Source of the DNA: Gnetum montanum
Taxonomy: Eukaryota > Streptophyta > Gnetopsida > Gnetales > Gnetaceae
Length of the DNA stretch: 64,000 bases
Reading direction: 5' to 3'
Assembly: GCA_015680685.1 (NCBI GenBank)
Contig: MNCI01036287.1
Location: forward strand, 329,378 to 393,377
The notes under the pieces were generated by a model, which was not told the origin of the DNA, searched no databases, and saw only the letters and a list, made by a program, of their open reading frames with translations. A program made the translations under genes and the position numbers. How positions within the stretch are numbered: the stretch's first letter is position 1; the number at the start of each line of letters is the position of its first letter. Shown one piece after another: positions 1 to 12,642 of the stretch.

Positions 1-1209
1 TTAGCATAGGTGGCCATCTCCCCCATGACTGAGTTGTAAGGGAGAGATCTGAAATAATGAGCATCTATTTGAATTTCTAAGAAGTGCCCAACTTCTCCCA
101 ATTGATGATCTTAAGTTGAGGGGTGGAAGTTGGCGACGCTCACGTTCCAATGTGTCTATGCCACGGTTGTTGGCATAAGTTGTCTCCTCAGTTCGTTCTA
201 TGCATATTTGCTTGCTCCTTTGAGTGGCTGTCAACCACGAGGTGTCTACTACTGGTTGTGTGGTTGCTACATATAGGCATCTTTGTTTTTCATTCTCATA
301 GGCACACCTCTCACATGGAGACATATCCTCCATGTCATCACCCAATGAATCATTGTATGTGATGCATGGAACTTTCCTCTTCTTGATCTTTCCGTGAATA
401 TTCATATTAAAAATTTGCAAGGAAAGATCACGAATTCCTAGGTATGCGTCTACGGTACTTACCCACAGCCTTCCCATTATAATGAGGAAGCGCCCTTCGT
501 TACTAACCTCAATCACCAGGAAATCGGCTGGGTATGACCACTCACACACGGTGGTGATAATGTCCTCCACCAATCCTAAGGGAATGGTGATGGATTGGTC
601 AGCCAGCTCCAGTTGTATGTTACTCTTCTTAAGTTGGGACAGGTTCCAGGCTTGATATATCTTTTGTGAAATTAGGTTGACTCCGGAACCTAAGTCAAGA
701 AGAGCTCGATGTGGTGCATTTCCGGCGATCTGTAAATGAATTAAGGGGTTCCTAGGGTCAGATAGTTTCTTGGGAAGGTGGCCCACCTTTATCCAGTCAG
801 TTACAGTATGTGTCAACATAACTGTTTGCGTACTTAGTTGTTGGACTGAAGGGTTCTCTGAAGCATTAGTGGTTATAGGCCTATACATGTGCCCAACTGC
901 TTGTTGTTGTGAGAGTTCGTCTAGGCTCCTAGTTCTGAAAAAGGGTCTCTTCTTTGTATAGTTGTCAGAACCAGCATCCGGTTGGATATTTACATGCTGA
1001 ATATTTACAACTCTCGTGGCGCTACGTTGCTGCGGTTGGGTAGGTAATTCCCCCTGCATTGTTGGAACAGGTTGTATGGGAACTACAAGTGGCAGAGGTG
1101 CGGGTGGAGTTAGAGGATGGGCTGAATGTGAGATATCTCCTGAAGGAGAAGGAGTCCTCCTAAAGTACTCCCGAACTTGGTAGTGACGTTGGGGAGTAGT
1201 GTGACCCAT
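1..1209 (-). CDS. Element E: Athila-like retropepsin region of pol (partial, runs off left edge)
   Basis: Open for 402 codons on the minus strand and cut by the window edge. The first ~130 residues are Pro/Gln-rich linker. A retropepsin fold follows, with the active-site string ALLDLGSGVNLIS near residues 168-180 and a flap/C-terminal string IIMGRLWVST near 243. The Asp-Leu-Gly-Ser version of the aspartic protease motif is typical of Athila-lineage plant Ty3/gypsy elements. The protease would cleave the Gag-Pol polyprotein inside virus-like particles. It lies downstream of the gag at 1387-3345 in the same orientation, separated by a short stop-containing linker. Reverse transcriptase and integrase should lie left of the window. 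Function is inferred from family knowledge; the motif is seen directly. Confidence 0.8.
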   Translation of the reverse strand: MGHTTPQRHYQVREYFRRTPSPSGDISHSAHPLTPPAPLPLVVPIQPVPTMQGELPTQPQQRSATRVVNIQHVNIQPDAGSDNYTKKRPFFRTRSLDELSQQQAVGHMYRPITTNASENPSVQQLSTQTVMLTHTVTDWIKVGHLPKKLSDPRNPLIHLQIAGNAPHRALLDLGSGVNLISQKIYQAWNLSQLKKSNIQLELADQSITIPLGLVEDIITTVCEWSYPADFLVIEVSNEGRFLIIMGRLWVSTVDAYLGIRDLSLQIFNMNIHGKIKKRKVPCITYNDSLGDDMEDMSPCERCAYENEKQRCLYVATTQPVVDTSWLTATQRSKQICIERTEETTYANNRGIDTLERERRQLPPLNLRSSIGRSWALLRNSNRCSLFQISPLQLSHGGDGHLC

Positions 1210-1386
1210 AGAGTCACCTAGAGAAACTAGCTGCTACACATAATAACTGTAAGGATCAGGCTGCCGATAAGGGTATTGATGTGTTGGCGGTGGCATCCCC
1301 CATGACTGCGGGTATTGCTACTACTGATGTTGTCCAATAGGCTATGGAGGCGTTCCACTTGGGTAATATATTAAGGGTTGGTGGAA

Positions 1387-3345
1387 CTACCTTAGGTTAC
1401 CTTCTGGATAATGTAACCTTCGGGGTGTTTGCCATTGATTAAGTCTTGGATTTAATGCATACATCCCAGACTCCTGCAGATGTGAGATAATTGGACAACA
1501 TCCCTTAGGATGGTCATAGTAGCAGACCTCACATCCACCGTCATTGTCTGAATCAGAATTTTCAGCCTCATCGGAGTTAGAGATTTTTCCCTTACCCTTG
1601 TTATGTGCAGGGTTAAAGTTTCTCCGCATGTTTTTGCCTTTATCACTACTTTGCTCATCCTTAGACTCTTCTACGATTTTCAAGACTGTTTCTATTCGTG
1701 AGTCTAAGGAATCCCACATTTGGTCTACCTTAGCCGATACCTCGGTTGTTAACTTTTGGATCGGCACGGTTTTCCGGTTCACCAACTCTTCGAGTGGTGA
1801 CTCATCCTCCTCATCACAGAATTTCACTCCCTTCTTGCGAAGGGAGGGATCGCGGTTGTATTCTTCCGCACTTTCCCTCTTACGTAGCTCACCCTCTTCT
1901 TGCGCTACTTGTTCCAACAAACTTTCAACTTCATGGGCTCTTAGTTGGGAAAGTCTCCCTTGGGCGTAAGTCCCAAGAGTTCTTCTCGTTTCATTTCTTA
2001 GCCCATCCACGATGTGGCGAAGTTGATCCCGCTTAGCGTACCCATGGCCCGGGCAACGATGTAGCAGTGTATAGTAACGGGCCATGGCAGCATCCAAGGG
2101 TTCATAAGCACCTTGTTTCCAGCCTTGGATCTGCTTACGCAAATTGGACACTCTGGAGTACGTTTGATATTTGTTGTTGAACAATTCAAGCATCGTACTC
2201 CACCTCCTGATGGTTTCCGGTTCTAAGGACCGGTACCAGCTCTCTGCTTCTTTGGTGAGTGTCCTTGGGAACAACTTAAGCTTCTGCCACTCATTATCTA
2301 TATTTTGCAAGGCACAGGCATCGTGGAATGCCTGTAAATGATGTTGAGGATCAGCGTTGTATCCCCCTTCAAAACGTGGGATATTATTTATGTCCAAACG
2401 CTTGATCCTGCTGTCTTTTAAGTGCCTTGTGGGGATCCTAACTGCCTCTGTGATGTCTAGCATGCTTCGGGTTGCGAGTAGGGGTTCGTCATGATCATCT
2501 CTTTCATGACGTCTGTGATGTCTTCGTGGTGGTTCCCTACTCTCCCTACGTCCTTGCCCTTGTCCTAACTCCTCTCGACCTTCTTGTCAAGGTATTTCAT
2601 CTTCCTTTTTACTTTTATCCTCTCCGTTATGCTCACGATGGTTGCGCCCAGATGTGGAAGGAGAGTGTGAATGGTGAGATGAAGGAGAAGAGGAAGGGGA
2701 TCCATCACCATGGCGATGTTTCTTACCTTCTCTTTGGCTGCTTCGGCCCCGATCATTGTAACGATCTAAGTGTCCGTCCTTAGTGTGAGTGGTTGTTCCT
2801 GCCGTGAACAGTTGGTGTTCACGGGGATCAGAGCCCGTAGCATGTACAGTTGATCGAAGGCTCTGATGCCTAACCTCTTCACCATTGTGAGGAGGAGGAA
2901 CATCATTTCCTAAGAAACCCGTTGTGAGGGGTTCCTCGTCTCCTATTTCACTAAGGACATGGGGGACCTTGCCCTTCAACAATGAGTGTTGGCTCTCCTG
3001 CCTTTCGTCCCTCATACGTTGCAAGGCGGTGGGATGATAATCCCTTATATGATATCTTCTAGCAACGTATTCAGTGAATAAGTCCTGCATGCCAATCTGT
3101 GCTAAGGCACGGAAGAGCATGTTCGGAACAGATCGATCTGGTGGTAAAACTATATTACCAAACAAATCTCTCTAGCGCAACTGTTCATCCTGATGGAGGA
3201 TAAAAGTGTAATCAGGAATATACTCATCGGGATGAGTATAAACTATCTTATACTGTTTAGGACTTGGCTGGTTTAGGTTATGTGTATGTCGCTGACTGTC
3301 TTCCGTGTTATCCCTAGGTGAGTTAACCTTATGAGAAGAAGCCAT
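1387..3345 (-). pseudogene. Element E: Athila-like gag, nearly intact
   Basis: Gag structural protein of element E. The best start is the ATG at 3345, which gives MASSHKVNSPRDN. A few in-frame stops follow (about 3173, 2586 and just before 2463). The N-terminal part (3165-2587) is followed by a Ser/His-rich linker. The retrotrans_gag fold is open from 2463 to 1387, with strings such as QHHLQAFHDACALQNI and KEAESWYRSLEPETI. A C-terminal Cys/His cluster CEVCYYDHPKGCCP has spacing CX2CX3HX3C, a variant of the retroviral zinc knuckle. Element C carries the same gag (strings QHHLQAFHDAC and YDHPKGQCP). Gag would package the genomic RNA. I call it a pseudogene because of the stops, although most of its length is open. 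Confidence 0.8.
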
Positions 3346-3466
3346 TTTATTGGTGTGCTATTCACCGTTATATATGTTCTTATTTAACTAATTAACCCAA
3401 AGGTTCGTTAAGGCTCACAACGATGTGAAAGATTTCCTAATGTTCTAATTGGCGTACAAACACTTA

Positions 3467-3485
3467 GTCCCCGGCAACGGCGCCA
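3467..3485 (-). promoter_or_regulatory. Element E primer binding site (tRNA-Asp type)
   Basis: On the minus strand this reads TGGCGCCGTTGCCGGGGAC, the classic Athila-type site complementary to the 3' end of tRNA-Asp. One base separates it from the LTR end at 3487, the correct placement for minus-strand cDNA priming. Confidence 0.9.
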
Positions 3486-3486
3486 A

Positions 3487-4415
3487 TGATGAGTGGCGAG
3501 GTACCCCTACACTCAACCATACGAAACGAGCGTAGCACGCGCGATCCGGTCGAACTCCGCAGACTAAATGCCTAAACGCCGCAAGGAACACTTGGGGTTA
3601 ATTAATCGTTGTCTTCCCAGACTTACTTGTTGTTGTCACGGTGTATGGTTAAGTAAGTCCGAGGTATATGATTTTTTTGGTCTTTTCTGGTTTATCTCCT
3701 ATGCTAAAGGGTGAAGGGTTGAGAGACTAAAACTAACTCTAACTACAGCACTAAGTCCTAGCGTCAGCATCCATTCCCACTTACCGTACACACCCTGAAC
3801 TGTGCAACTGTGGCTACCAAACGCTAATCGTTACTGGGATTACCACACGTAACGCACGTGCTCGAAGCGGTCGTACTGAGGCACCTAACTAGCCTAAGTG
3901 TGACAAGCAGCCGATTCCTTGACTAGCCGTACACATCCATAGATGCTCATAATCAAGTTGTACTCATTCCACATTCTAGGAGATGAGGGTGAGAGAATCT
4001 AATCGTGATGAATAGCCGATTCCTTGGCTAGCCGTACACATTCGTCAATGCTCGTAACCAAGTCGTACTCATGCCGCGCTACTAGGAAAGCAATAAATAA
4101 CATTAAATAAACCTATCCATGTACTGCAAGGTTTATCCACAAAGCTCGTCTTTATTGCCTTACACAACTTGCGTTCAAGTACAAAGCTGCTCGAATAAAG
4201 AATCGTTCACTTGGGGGACTCCTACTGCGGGCACATGGAAAATATTCTATCTATGGGGTGATCAATCCACCAGAGCTTCACTACTTCTAACCTCTATATA
4301 TGGAAATGAGGGGAGTGCCACCTCTTATTTATAGATTTGGCAGCAGACCACGATATCGCGTACGTGATATCGCAAGGGATGCGATATCGCAGCTTGTGCA
4401 TATCGCGTCTCATCA
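3487..4415 (-). repeat. Element E 5' LTR (Athila-like family)
   Basis: Long terminal repeat of about 930 bp bounded by TGATGA...TCATCA. Read on the minus strand, it starts with a cluster of GATATCG-type palindromes (4350-4410). A TATA box follows (TATAAATAA, complement of 4325-4333), then transcribed sequence up to the primer site. The ends match the LTRs of elements C and D. It is inserted into the 3' internal end of element D, whose sequence resumes at 4416. The other LTR lies outside the window, so the target duplication cannot be checked. Confidence 0.75.
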
Positions 4416-4730
4416 CCAAGGATGATGTAACAATATCACTCAAGGAAGATTGTTTATGACTGCTAGATCTCTTCTACCTCTCCCTCATTCTTCTATTACG
4501 AAGAGGGGTTAGATGTCATTATATCCAAGGGTGCTCTTTCTTGTTGCCATGAACACCCAATTTTGTACATAATTGTAATGATATATGCTTGGGCACTTCT
4601 ATATTTGTCTTTTTCCTCTGTGTCACTCTACATGTCAATCAAACATTCCATACCTCCTAATATATTTTGTAAGGGACTTGTTCCTCTTCTTTTGTACTCA
4701 AGGACGAGTTTTCATTCAGTCATGGGGGTA
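4416..4730 (+). mobile_element. Element D: 3' internal remnant with polypurine tract
   Basis: Non-coding 3' internal sequence of a plus-strand Athila-like element. It ends in TCATGGGGGTA immediately before an LTR start, and the last ~80 bp closely resembles the sequence before the 3' LTR of element C (15560-15617). The purine-rich CATGGGGG is the likely plus-strand priming tract. The rest of D lies to the left and is interrupted by element E. Confidence 0.7.
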
Positions 4731-5601
4731 TGATGAATTATGTTTTACATAAGCTCTGATATCGAAGTGGCCACGATATTGAGTACATGATATCAGGTAT
4801 GCCATATCGCGACCCAAGATGCGATATCGAGCATGTGATATCACAAGGTACTCCCAGGCCTATAAATACAGCCCTTGAACACACAATTCAAAAGTAGTTT
4901 TTGAAGTCAAGTAGCAAAATTTTTGTAGTTTGTTCATTTGAGAGTTAGAATATTTTCCAAGTGCCCACAACAGGAGGTCTAAGTGTAATCGGATCTTTAT
5001 TCAAGCATTGATGTACCTGAACACACCATTGTGTTGGCAATAAAGATGAGCTCTTTGATTCATCCTTTCAACACTTGAAACTTTCTTTTTTTATGCATTT
5101 ATATATCATGATTTCATGTTGTTCACCATTAATGTTATTCATTCATTAATTAATTTTGATTAATTAAGCAACTAATTAAAATACACAAGCACGACCCCTT
5201 CAAGCATATGTGTGACACTTGGTAGCTTAGAAATAGTTAATGCTTGACAACCCAACAATGTTTACATGAAGTTTAGGATGTGTCCAGGAAGTGGGGATGG
5301 TTACTTGTGTTAGGTTAAATTAGACAATAGTTCACTTAGCATTTAATTACTCTTACTTTCATCATTGTTTTTAGGTGATCAAATTGATAAAACATAAAAT
5401 GATAAAAATCTTATGCCTTAGTCACACTTAACCATACACTTGCACTTCACAAGTGAGGCTAGCAAGGCAATGAACAGACAACATGAACTCACCATTTAGC
5501 TCTGGCATACTTGGTAATTAAAATCTATAGAATTCTACTCGATTGCACATGAACACCTATGATTCGTATTGTTGGGCGTAGGTGTCCCTTGCCGCTCATC
5601 A
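4731..5601 (+). repeat. Element D 3' LTR (Athila-like family)
   Basis: 871-bp LTR starting TGATGAATTATG and ending CCGCTCATCA. GATATCG/CGATATTG motifs cluster at 4760-4850 just before a TATA box (TATAAAT, 4861-4867). It is the same family as the LTRs of C and E by its ends, motif cluster and layout. Confidence 0.8.
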
Positions 5602-6350
5602 CCTGGGCTCACAATTTGAAGTCAATTTTGAATCAATTTTACATTAATTTTTCATAGTTTTGTCAATAGAGTAGCCAAATTCTTATAGTTTTATTTCGTA
5701 ATCTCATAGAACAATTAGTGAGTGCCCATAGAGTGCATCTGAGTCAGTTGTATGAAGTCTTATTCGACTGGCAATGTACCTAGACATATTTCATGAATGA
5801 CAATAAGATCGAGATTGATTCTTATTCATTACAGCACTTTAACTTAGATTATATTTACTTTCCATGTAATTTACTTTTCATGTACTTAGTTAATATTTAC
5901 ATTTTCATGCATGTTAATTAATTAGACACATAAGTACGATCGCTTCGAGCATGCATATGACTCTTGGTAATCCTAGCAACACTTAATGTTTGGTAACCTA
6001 ATAGTGTTATATGTGTTTAGGATGTGCATGAGAAGTGGGATCGAATACTTATGTTAGGGTAGTTGATTATTAATTAGCAATTAGAATAGTTGAATTGATT
6101 ATAAATTGAGTTTTAACCTATTGTTAATCATAGAACAATAAAATATAAAATAAGAAAAATCATATGCCTCACTCTAGACTAAACCATATGTGACAAAGCT
6201 ACCACTAGTCCAAGTGGCAAGACAGTGAACTATGATCAAGGTATAGTCATCTAGATGCCACAACTAGTCCCATCCATGAAATTCAACTAAATCGTGCGTG
6301 AATGCTTGTGATTCGTATGGTTGGGCATAGGGGTACCTCATTGCTCATCA
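5602..6350 (+). repeat. LTR fragment F, truncated at its 5' end
   Basis: Ends in GGGGTACCTCATTGCTCATCA like the other Athila-type LTRs. It shares the tract around 5930-6010 (CACATAAGTACGAT, TTGGTAACCTA) with LTR G at 35.1-35.2 kb. The U3 half with the TATA region is missing, possibly because element D inserted into it. No primer site follows at 6351, so the adjoining internal region is gone or unrelated. Confidence 0.6.
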
Positions 6351-7652
6351 ATTACTATGAAATTTTTAGTAGTAAAAAATGCAGAATTTTGAAGATTATG
6401 CACATGAAAAATAATTTTTCTTTATGCTAAAAATACATGGCAAACTTTGTATAGTTGATGTAGTTTACCTAATCTATTCATGCACATTGCACATTTCATA
6501 AATCCACCCTCTTAAATTTTTGTTGTGTAATTTAAAAACATATTATTCATCCTAATATTTTGCATAATGCATGCATGAAAACTTGATATGCATTTATTAT
6601 CAAAGACATTAGTATTCTCTATATCATTCATTGCCAAAGAATTCTTTGCCAAAATATCTCCACAAGAAACCCTTGAGATTGATCAATCAAAATTTATTTG
6701 AAAACTCTTAGGTATATAATAAATAATAATATAATGATGGGGTAGTCTATTAACTTTATGACTTGGATACACAAGTCAAGGTAATATTATATTACTGCCT
6801 AGCCCATCAACATGGGTTAACTTATTAATATACAAAAAGGATTTGATTGTGATTTTTGTATTGTTAACTATTGACTTGATGTTATAGTTTTTGAACATAT
6901 ATGTTTAGTGTACCCCTTAGAATTAAACTTTATGTAAAAATATCTTAGCATACCTCTTGAAATCATACTTGAAATACTCAGGTGAAAGGTATCTTAAGTG
7001 GTTACCTCATTGTTTTGTTAGGCAAAAAAAAGGATCATCACTTGTAGCCATAGTTTTGATCCTACTAAACATGATGTTAGGAGGGTTGGAAGATGAGCGA
7101 AATCCTATCCTCTTTGAGTGACTGCACCTAGGCTCAAACCTAGATCTTCAACTTGAGAAATACACACCTTACCATTACTCCAAATAATGGTCCCAAGCAT
7201 AAGCCACCTAGTATAACCAAGTGAGTTGTTCCTCACTCATATAAGACCTAGTAATCTAATAGATAAAATTAAGCTTTAAAAAAAATTTCTAAAATAATTT
7301 ATGCATGTCTAACCAATTGGAATTAAACTTGGAACTTATAGGATATAAATTACAAATTTTAAATCTCAATTACTAACTTAATAACTTAAGGCTTTAACTC
7401 ACTATTGTAATGATTAAGTCTAAGTGTTATTACTTATATGTCTTAGGGCTAAATATTTTTTAAAAATTATTTTAGGTTCCAACACCTCTTGATAGAAGTT
7501 TAAAGTTTAAGAGATGATCTTTTCACTTAATATTTAAAAAGAGAGAGAGAGAGAGAGAAATTGGAAAAAAGCCTATTAAAAATAAAGGAAAAATAAAAAA
7601 TCCTATTAATTTCCAAGTAATAAATCCAATCTTTTCTTATGATAAACTAATG
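6351..7652. other. AT-rich spacer with a SINE-like copy and a GA run
   Basis: No coding sequence recognised. A tRNA-like SINE segment lies on the minus strand at about 7090-7200 and is listed separately. A GA dinucleotide run lies at 7541-7558. The rest is AT-rich and unassigned. The last five bases before element C (7653-7657, AGGTG) are its target-site duplication. Confidence 0.5.
7090..7205 (-). repeat. tRNA-derived SINE-like copy (family 2)
   Basis: Read on the minus strand it contains GGAGTAATGGTAAGG (A-box-like) and, about 35 bases on, CTAGGTTTGAGCCTAGG (B-box-like). The arrangement and wording closely match a second copy on the plus strand at about 22215-22300. The pair suggests a dispersed Pol III-type SINE family rather than a tRNA gene, as there is no cloverleaf-length stem. 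Confidence 0.45.
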
Positions 7653-7657
7653 AGGTG

Positions 7658-8502
7658 TGATGAATCATGATTCATCAAGCTGTGATATCGAACACCCGAT
7701 ATTGGATCCACAATATCGGGTATGCGATATCGCAACTCAAATAATGATATTAGATACACGATATCGTGACTCCTGTGCAAGCCTATAAATACACATGTAG
7801 GCACATGAGAGGAGTCAATCTTTTAAGTTTTCAAAGAGTTAGTTTTAGAAGTTAGTTCATTTCTTTTTCTCTCTCAACCCTTTCTCCCAGTGCATACCCA
7901 TAGTGTGATGATTGTAATTGTATAGCATCCTTTATTCGAGTGTGACGTACTTGGACATGTACATAACCGGAAATAAAGATCAAGATTACTTCATCATTTC
8001 AGCATTCACTTAGTTTAATTACTTAATTGTTATTCTATTAAACATAGAATGAGTATGACTTAATCATGAGCATCTACGAATGACTACTTTGTATCCCAAT
8101 AGCATACTTGGGCCATGTGAATAGTAATCCCAATGGTAGTCGTGCACAAGGTCCGAGATGTGTATAGTAAGGAACAGATGCTCATCATACTTAGGCTAGC
8201 TTAGATTCTCTCTCCCTATCTCCTCTTAGTTTAGCTCTCTCTCCCTTGCCTCCTAGCTTAATTAAAGATTATCTTCCATTGTCTCTAGGAGCAGCATTAG
8301 TTTAAGAACACATCATACACCTCACTCTGGACTAAACCATACATGACAAAGTAAATACTAGTCTAGGTGGAAAGACAGTGAACTGCAATGAATGAGTAAC
8401 TATCTGGATACCACAACTAGCATGTCTATGGAGTTTGACTGGATTATGCGTGAAACGCTCGTATTCGTATGGTTGAGTGTAGGGGTACCTCACCACTCAT
8501 CA
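7658..8502 (+). repeat. Element C 5' LTR
   Basis: 845 bp, TGATGAATCATG...CCACTCATCA. It carries a dense cluster of GATATCG-type palindromes at 7683-7765, then TATAAAT at 7784-7790. It is near-identical over long stretches to 15618-16468. Both copies have lost CpGs to TG/CA relative to each other, consistent with methylation-driven decay. Confidence 0.9.
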
Positions 8503-8503
8503 T

Positions 8504-8522
8504 TGGTGCCGTTGTTAGGGAC
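8504..8522 (+). promoter_or_regulatory. Element C primer binding site (decayed tRNA-Asp type)
   Basis: TGGTGCCGTTGTTAGGGAC, one base after the LTR. It differs from the intact site of element E only by C-to-T and G-to-A type changes at a few positions, as expected from cytosine deamination. Confidence 0.85.
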
Positions 8523-8645
8523 AATGCTAGTTATTTAGATTAGTTACATCATATAAGATTTTTGTAACAAAGTATTAACGATATATCTTTCAATAATAAT
8601 AATAATAATAATAATTGCAATTAAATCACACACAAATTCACAACC

Positions 8646-10680
8646 ATGTCTCTCTCACAAGACTTTGACAATGCAACAACTAGTGAGGCAATTCATTGGA
8701 GAACCAACAAATTATATGATGATGAAGATAAAGTTTGAAGTACCCAATCTGATGTAGGGTTTCCTATGAACATAAACAAAGACAACATCATCACAACTCA
8801 CAAATGCATAAAATACCTAGTGATGATGAACCCCTACTGACCACTACAAGCCTAATAAAAATACAAGAGGCTATTCGAATATCTTGCAGGCATTGTGAGG
8901 AAAGCCGTCCACCCAGGCTTAACTTCAACAACTTTCCTAAGTTTTCAAGAGGCTATGATTTAGATTCCCAACATCATCTACAAGCCTTCCATGATGCCTG
9001 TGTATGGAATAACATTGATATGGATGGCAAAAACTTAAGCTCTTTCCTATGACACTCGTTGGCCATGCAAAAGTATGGTATAGGTCCTTAAAACCAAAAT
9101 CAATCCGATGTTGGTCAACAATGGTAGAACTCTTCAATGAAAGATATCAAACTTATGTAAGAGTGTTAGCCTTGAGGAGACAAATCTAAGAATGGAAACA
9201 AGGGCAACATGAACCCTTGGACATGGCCTTAGAAAGATACTATGCATTGTTAAACAACTACCCAGGCCATGAGTTCTCCGAGGAAAGGCTAATGTACCAT
9301 ATCATAGATGGGCTCCATAATGAAGCAAGGGAAACCCTAGGGATGTATGCCCGAGGTCAACTATATGAGCTACGAACCCCTTAATTCCAAGAGCTTATCA
9401 AGCAGGTAGCAAAAGAAGAAGGAGGAATGGCTAAATGGGAGAACATTGAAAAATCTCAATAGGTCCAAAACCTTAAATCAACAAGGGCCCATGGTTATGA
9501 AGATAAGACATCAACTCACCACAAGGAGGTGGAACCATCTTTGCCAGTATTACAATCATTGGATGAAGTTGAGGCAAAGATCAATAAGATGATGGAATGG
9601 ATGCATAAAAAATGCAAAGAATATGCCAACATTATTGGAGGTAGAGTCATGACGAACCAAGAAGCAAGACAAAATACCCTTAGACAATTGGAAAGAAGGG
9701 TTGAAAAAAATAAGAGCTCAACTGCCAATCATGCATATCAATGCAACATTTGCCTATACGATCATCCCAAGGGCCAATGTCCAATCTTGTCACATTTACA
9801 GGAGCATTGAGAAAGAGTGTTACATCTAGAGTTCGTACAAAAATACTATATTCAATCACAGTGGCAACAATCCTAGTCATGAGGGAGGCCACCCCCAAAC
9901 TAGTTACACCCTTCATACCATCCAAACTCAAGTGCTTATCGAGTTCAACATCCTGTTTCCCCAACTAGGTCAACATCCTCTATCTCGCCACATTACTATT
10001 ATTCTCCTCAATACCATCAACCCATATCCTCATCAACAAGACCACCACCTTGGGTACCTTACACTTCTCCTCAATTTCAAAATTCTCATCCTTCACCTCA
10101 TTCTACAACGCCACCAAGTGTTCCAAAAGGGTTTGCACCACAATAGCCACCCATAAATATTACTTGTGCTTCTACTAACAATAGCAATGGGAACTCTCCT
10201 CAACATCGAAGATGCCACTTCTTTTAGCATGACCATAAGAAGGAATAGCACAATTCTAAGCCCACTGCATCCTCCAACCCAGCACAAGTCCAGCACTGTG
10301 GTGCATCTTCCTCCACAAACCAAATGTCTCATGTTACTTTCTTAGGGTCACCAATCAATACTCCAACAACCATACAACCCAATGAATATAGCCACATGAG
10401 GAGACATGTTGATCCTTGCATACCACCTTACAGTCACGGGTGCCATAGTGGGTCAACCATTCATCAATTAACTACATCTTATAAATTGCCCCACTATGCT
10501 TACTATAATCAAATGTGCAAACCCCACTTAGGGTACGTTCCAACCACCACATCAAAAGACACCCAGTAGTTCGAATATGACCGAGTCCCAGTATTTCCAA
10601 CATGCAAGGATCCCAATTCTTCATTTATTAATCCTAGCCATGCTTAACCATTTAGTTATGAGGGATACCCCCCATTCTAA
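8646..10680 (+). pseudogene. Element C: degenerate Athila-like gag
   Basis: Starts at ATG 8646 (MSLSQDFDNATTSE) and continues through several stops and a frame change. The gag core at 8804-9450 (QHHLQAFHDACVWNNID) and the Cys/His cluster CNICLYDHPKGQCPILSH at 9740-9800 match the gag of element E piece by piece. The Pro/Gln/His-rich tail (9800-10570) keeps the low-complexity character of the E linker but is broken into short frames. It is non-functional as it stands. The homology shows that C belongs to the same lineage as E. Confidence 0.75.
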
Positions 10681-12642
10681 TAACAAGCAAGATTAATAAA
10701 TATTTTTCATTTTCTTTAGTTTTGAAATTTTTGTTTTTTAGTTTTTCACTTTTCAACTTATTGTTTGATCTTTTTGCTTTTTTGTCTTTTTATCTTTTTA
10801 CCTTTTTATGAGTAATCTCATCTAGGAATAAAACACTCATGTGAACCATTGGTTGAGGTTTTGTTTTATGTTATCAAGTCTCGGGTGACTAATTATTTGA
10901 ACAGTGAGCCCACAACATCCATCCATCCATTCTATTAATAAGAGGTTCTACTCTAGGTACAATGATATTCCTAATCATTAAAACTTAAAGTAATCTTAGA
11001 GCAAAGAAGGATGGACTAAGCAGGAATGGCCAGGGTGTGACATCAAGGGGACTTGTGGATTCTCTTTGCTGACATCTGTAGGAGTTATCATGTAGCTTGG
11101 TTGTACTAAGATCCTTGTAGATCTAACAAAAAATAGGAATAAGAGTAATCAAAAGGCACTCAACTAGAGAAAAATAATAATGATATTCTAGGAGGTTCCA
11201 TTGGAAAGACATGCACCCATGCTTGAAGGTAGGCAACTTCTTTGAATTAAGCAATACTTCAAAAAAAAGGAGAAAAAAGAAAATAAAAGAAAGAGAGCAA
11301 GAAAAGTGTGCCAAAGCTACCACACAAAAAGAAAAAAGAAAAGATCAAGATCAAAGTGCCGCAAAGAAATTCTGAATCACTACTCCCTTGAACAAAACAC
11401 CAAGTGATTGTACGCCTTGTTGTCATGGTGCTCTTATGGTTGTCCATCATTGGTTGAAGCAATGCAATGTCACTGATCAGAGGAATGGACTTGGTCCTAA
11501 TTTTGGAGTGATAGGTTAATGACAGATTAATCATGCGTTACATTGAGGATTCATTGTGCCCTGGGTCAGCTACCTCATGTCCCAATCTCTGCAATCCCTT
11601 CTACAATTCACCTCATCTCACTATTCATGTATTTGTGACTCATGACTTGGGTAGCATGGGATTCATATCTCATCACGGTGATATTTACATGTGAATATTT
11701 TGTGAAATTAGTGTAGATTACATTTAATCCTTCTAGTGCTACAGACATTTTAAGGTGTGGATACGCAAGGGCATTATAGGTTGGAACCTACTTTGGGGAG
11801 GACCCACTTACATAACCCTTGTAATTTACACTCATAATGCATCTCCTACACATCATCTTCTACCCTCCAAGTATTACCAATGATCTTCTTTCCCTTATCA
11901 TCCTTTTGGTTCAAACGTTCCTATGAGCCAACAAATGTCCTTTTTCCTCATACTCTTCATAACTTTCATTGTTAACTTTTACACCATTATATTTTTTGTG
12001 CCTTCAAAACTAGTTATATTACCCTGGACCCTTTACATTGATCTAAAAGTCCTCAGTTTATACCTTGGAGTTTCAAAAATTTATAGATTTTTCCAAGTAC
12101 CCTATTTTCAATAGGACACATGCCCCCCCCACCCCCCCCCCCCCCCCCCCCCCCCGGCCCGCGCACGAACGTCAACATCATTTGCAACTATTCACATGGG
12201 GGAGTTTTTCAAATTTTGTTCTATGACTTGCAATTACACATCTCTTGTTCCAATAACCATAACTCACTCACTAGCGCTCCAATTTCATTTCGTATGAACC
12301 TACTTGAACCTGGAGTGTTCAACTTAGTCGTGGGGAAGGGGTACACACTGAATTGCACATAAATTTTTCAAAATTCATCATCACCCAAAGGACACTATCA
12401 AGGGTAATTAATTATAAAAATAATAAACATGTGCCAAAAACAATTTCATCTCCTTATCTATACTGAGAAATTAAACTTTGAAACCACCTAAGCAAAGTGG
12501 GCTGAATATTAAAACCTTTTGGGGACATTTCCATAAAATTTCTAACTTCAAATCACATTGAATAAAAAATATATAAATTCATTAAGGCAAAGAGTAAGGT
12601 ATAACTTAACTTTAGTAAGTAACCTTACTAATGATTGGCCCC
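10681..12642 (+). other. Element C internal spacer with poly-C tract; pol absent
   Basis: About 2 kb of AT-rich sequence where pol would be expected. No protease, RT or integrase motifs were found in any frame. It contains purine-rich runs (11260-11340) and a nearly pure cytosine run of about 35 bases at 12122-12155. A plausible splice acceptor (GTGATTGCAG, ending about 12655) precedes the downstream ORF, in keeping with the spliced message proposed for the extra ORF of Athila elements. Confidence 0.5.

Noticed and set aside
12120-12362. Open frame starting with a run of prolines
   Set aside because: It is the translation of a near-pure cytosine tract inside the element C spacer, with no supporting homology.
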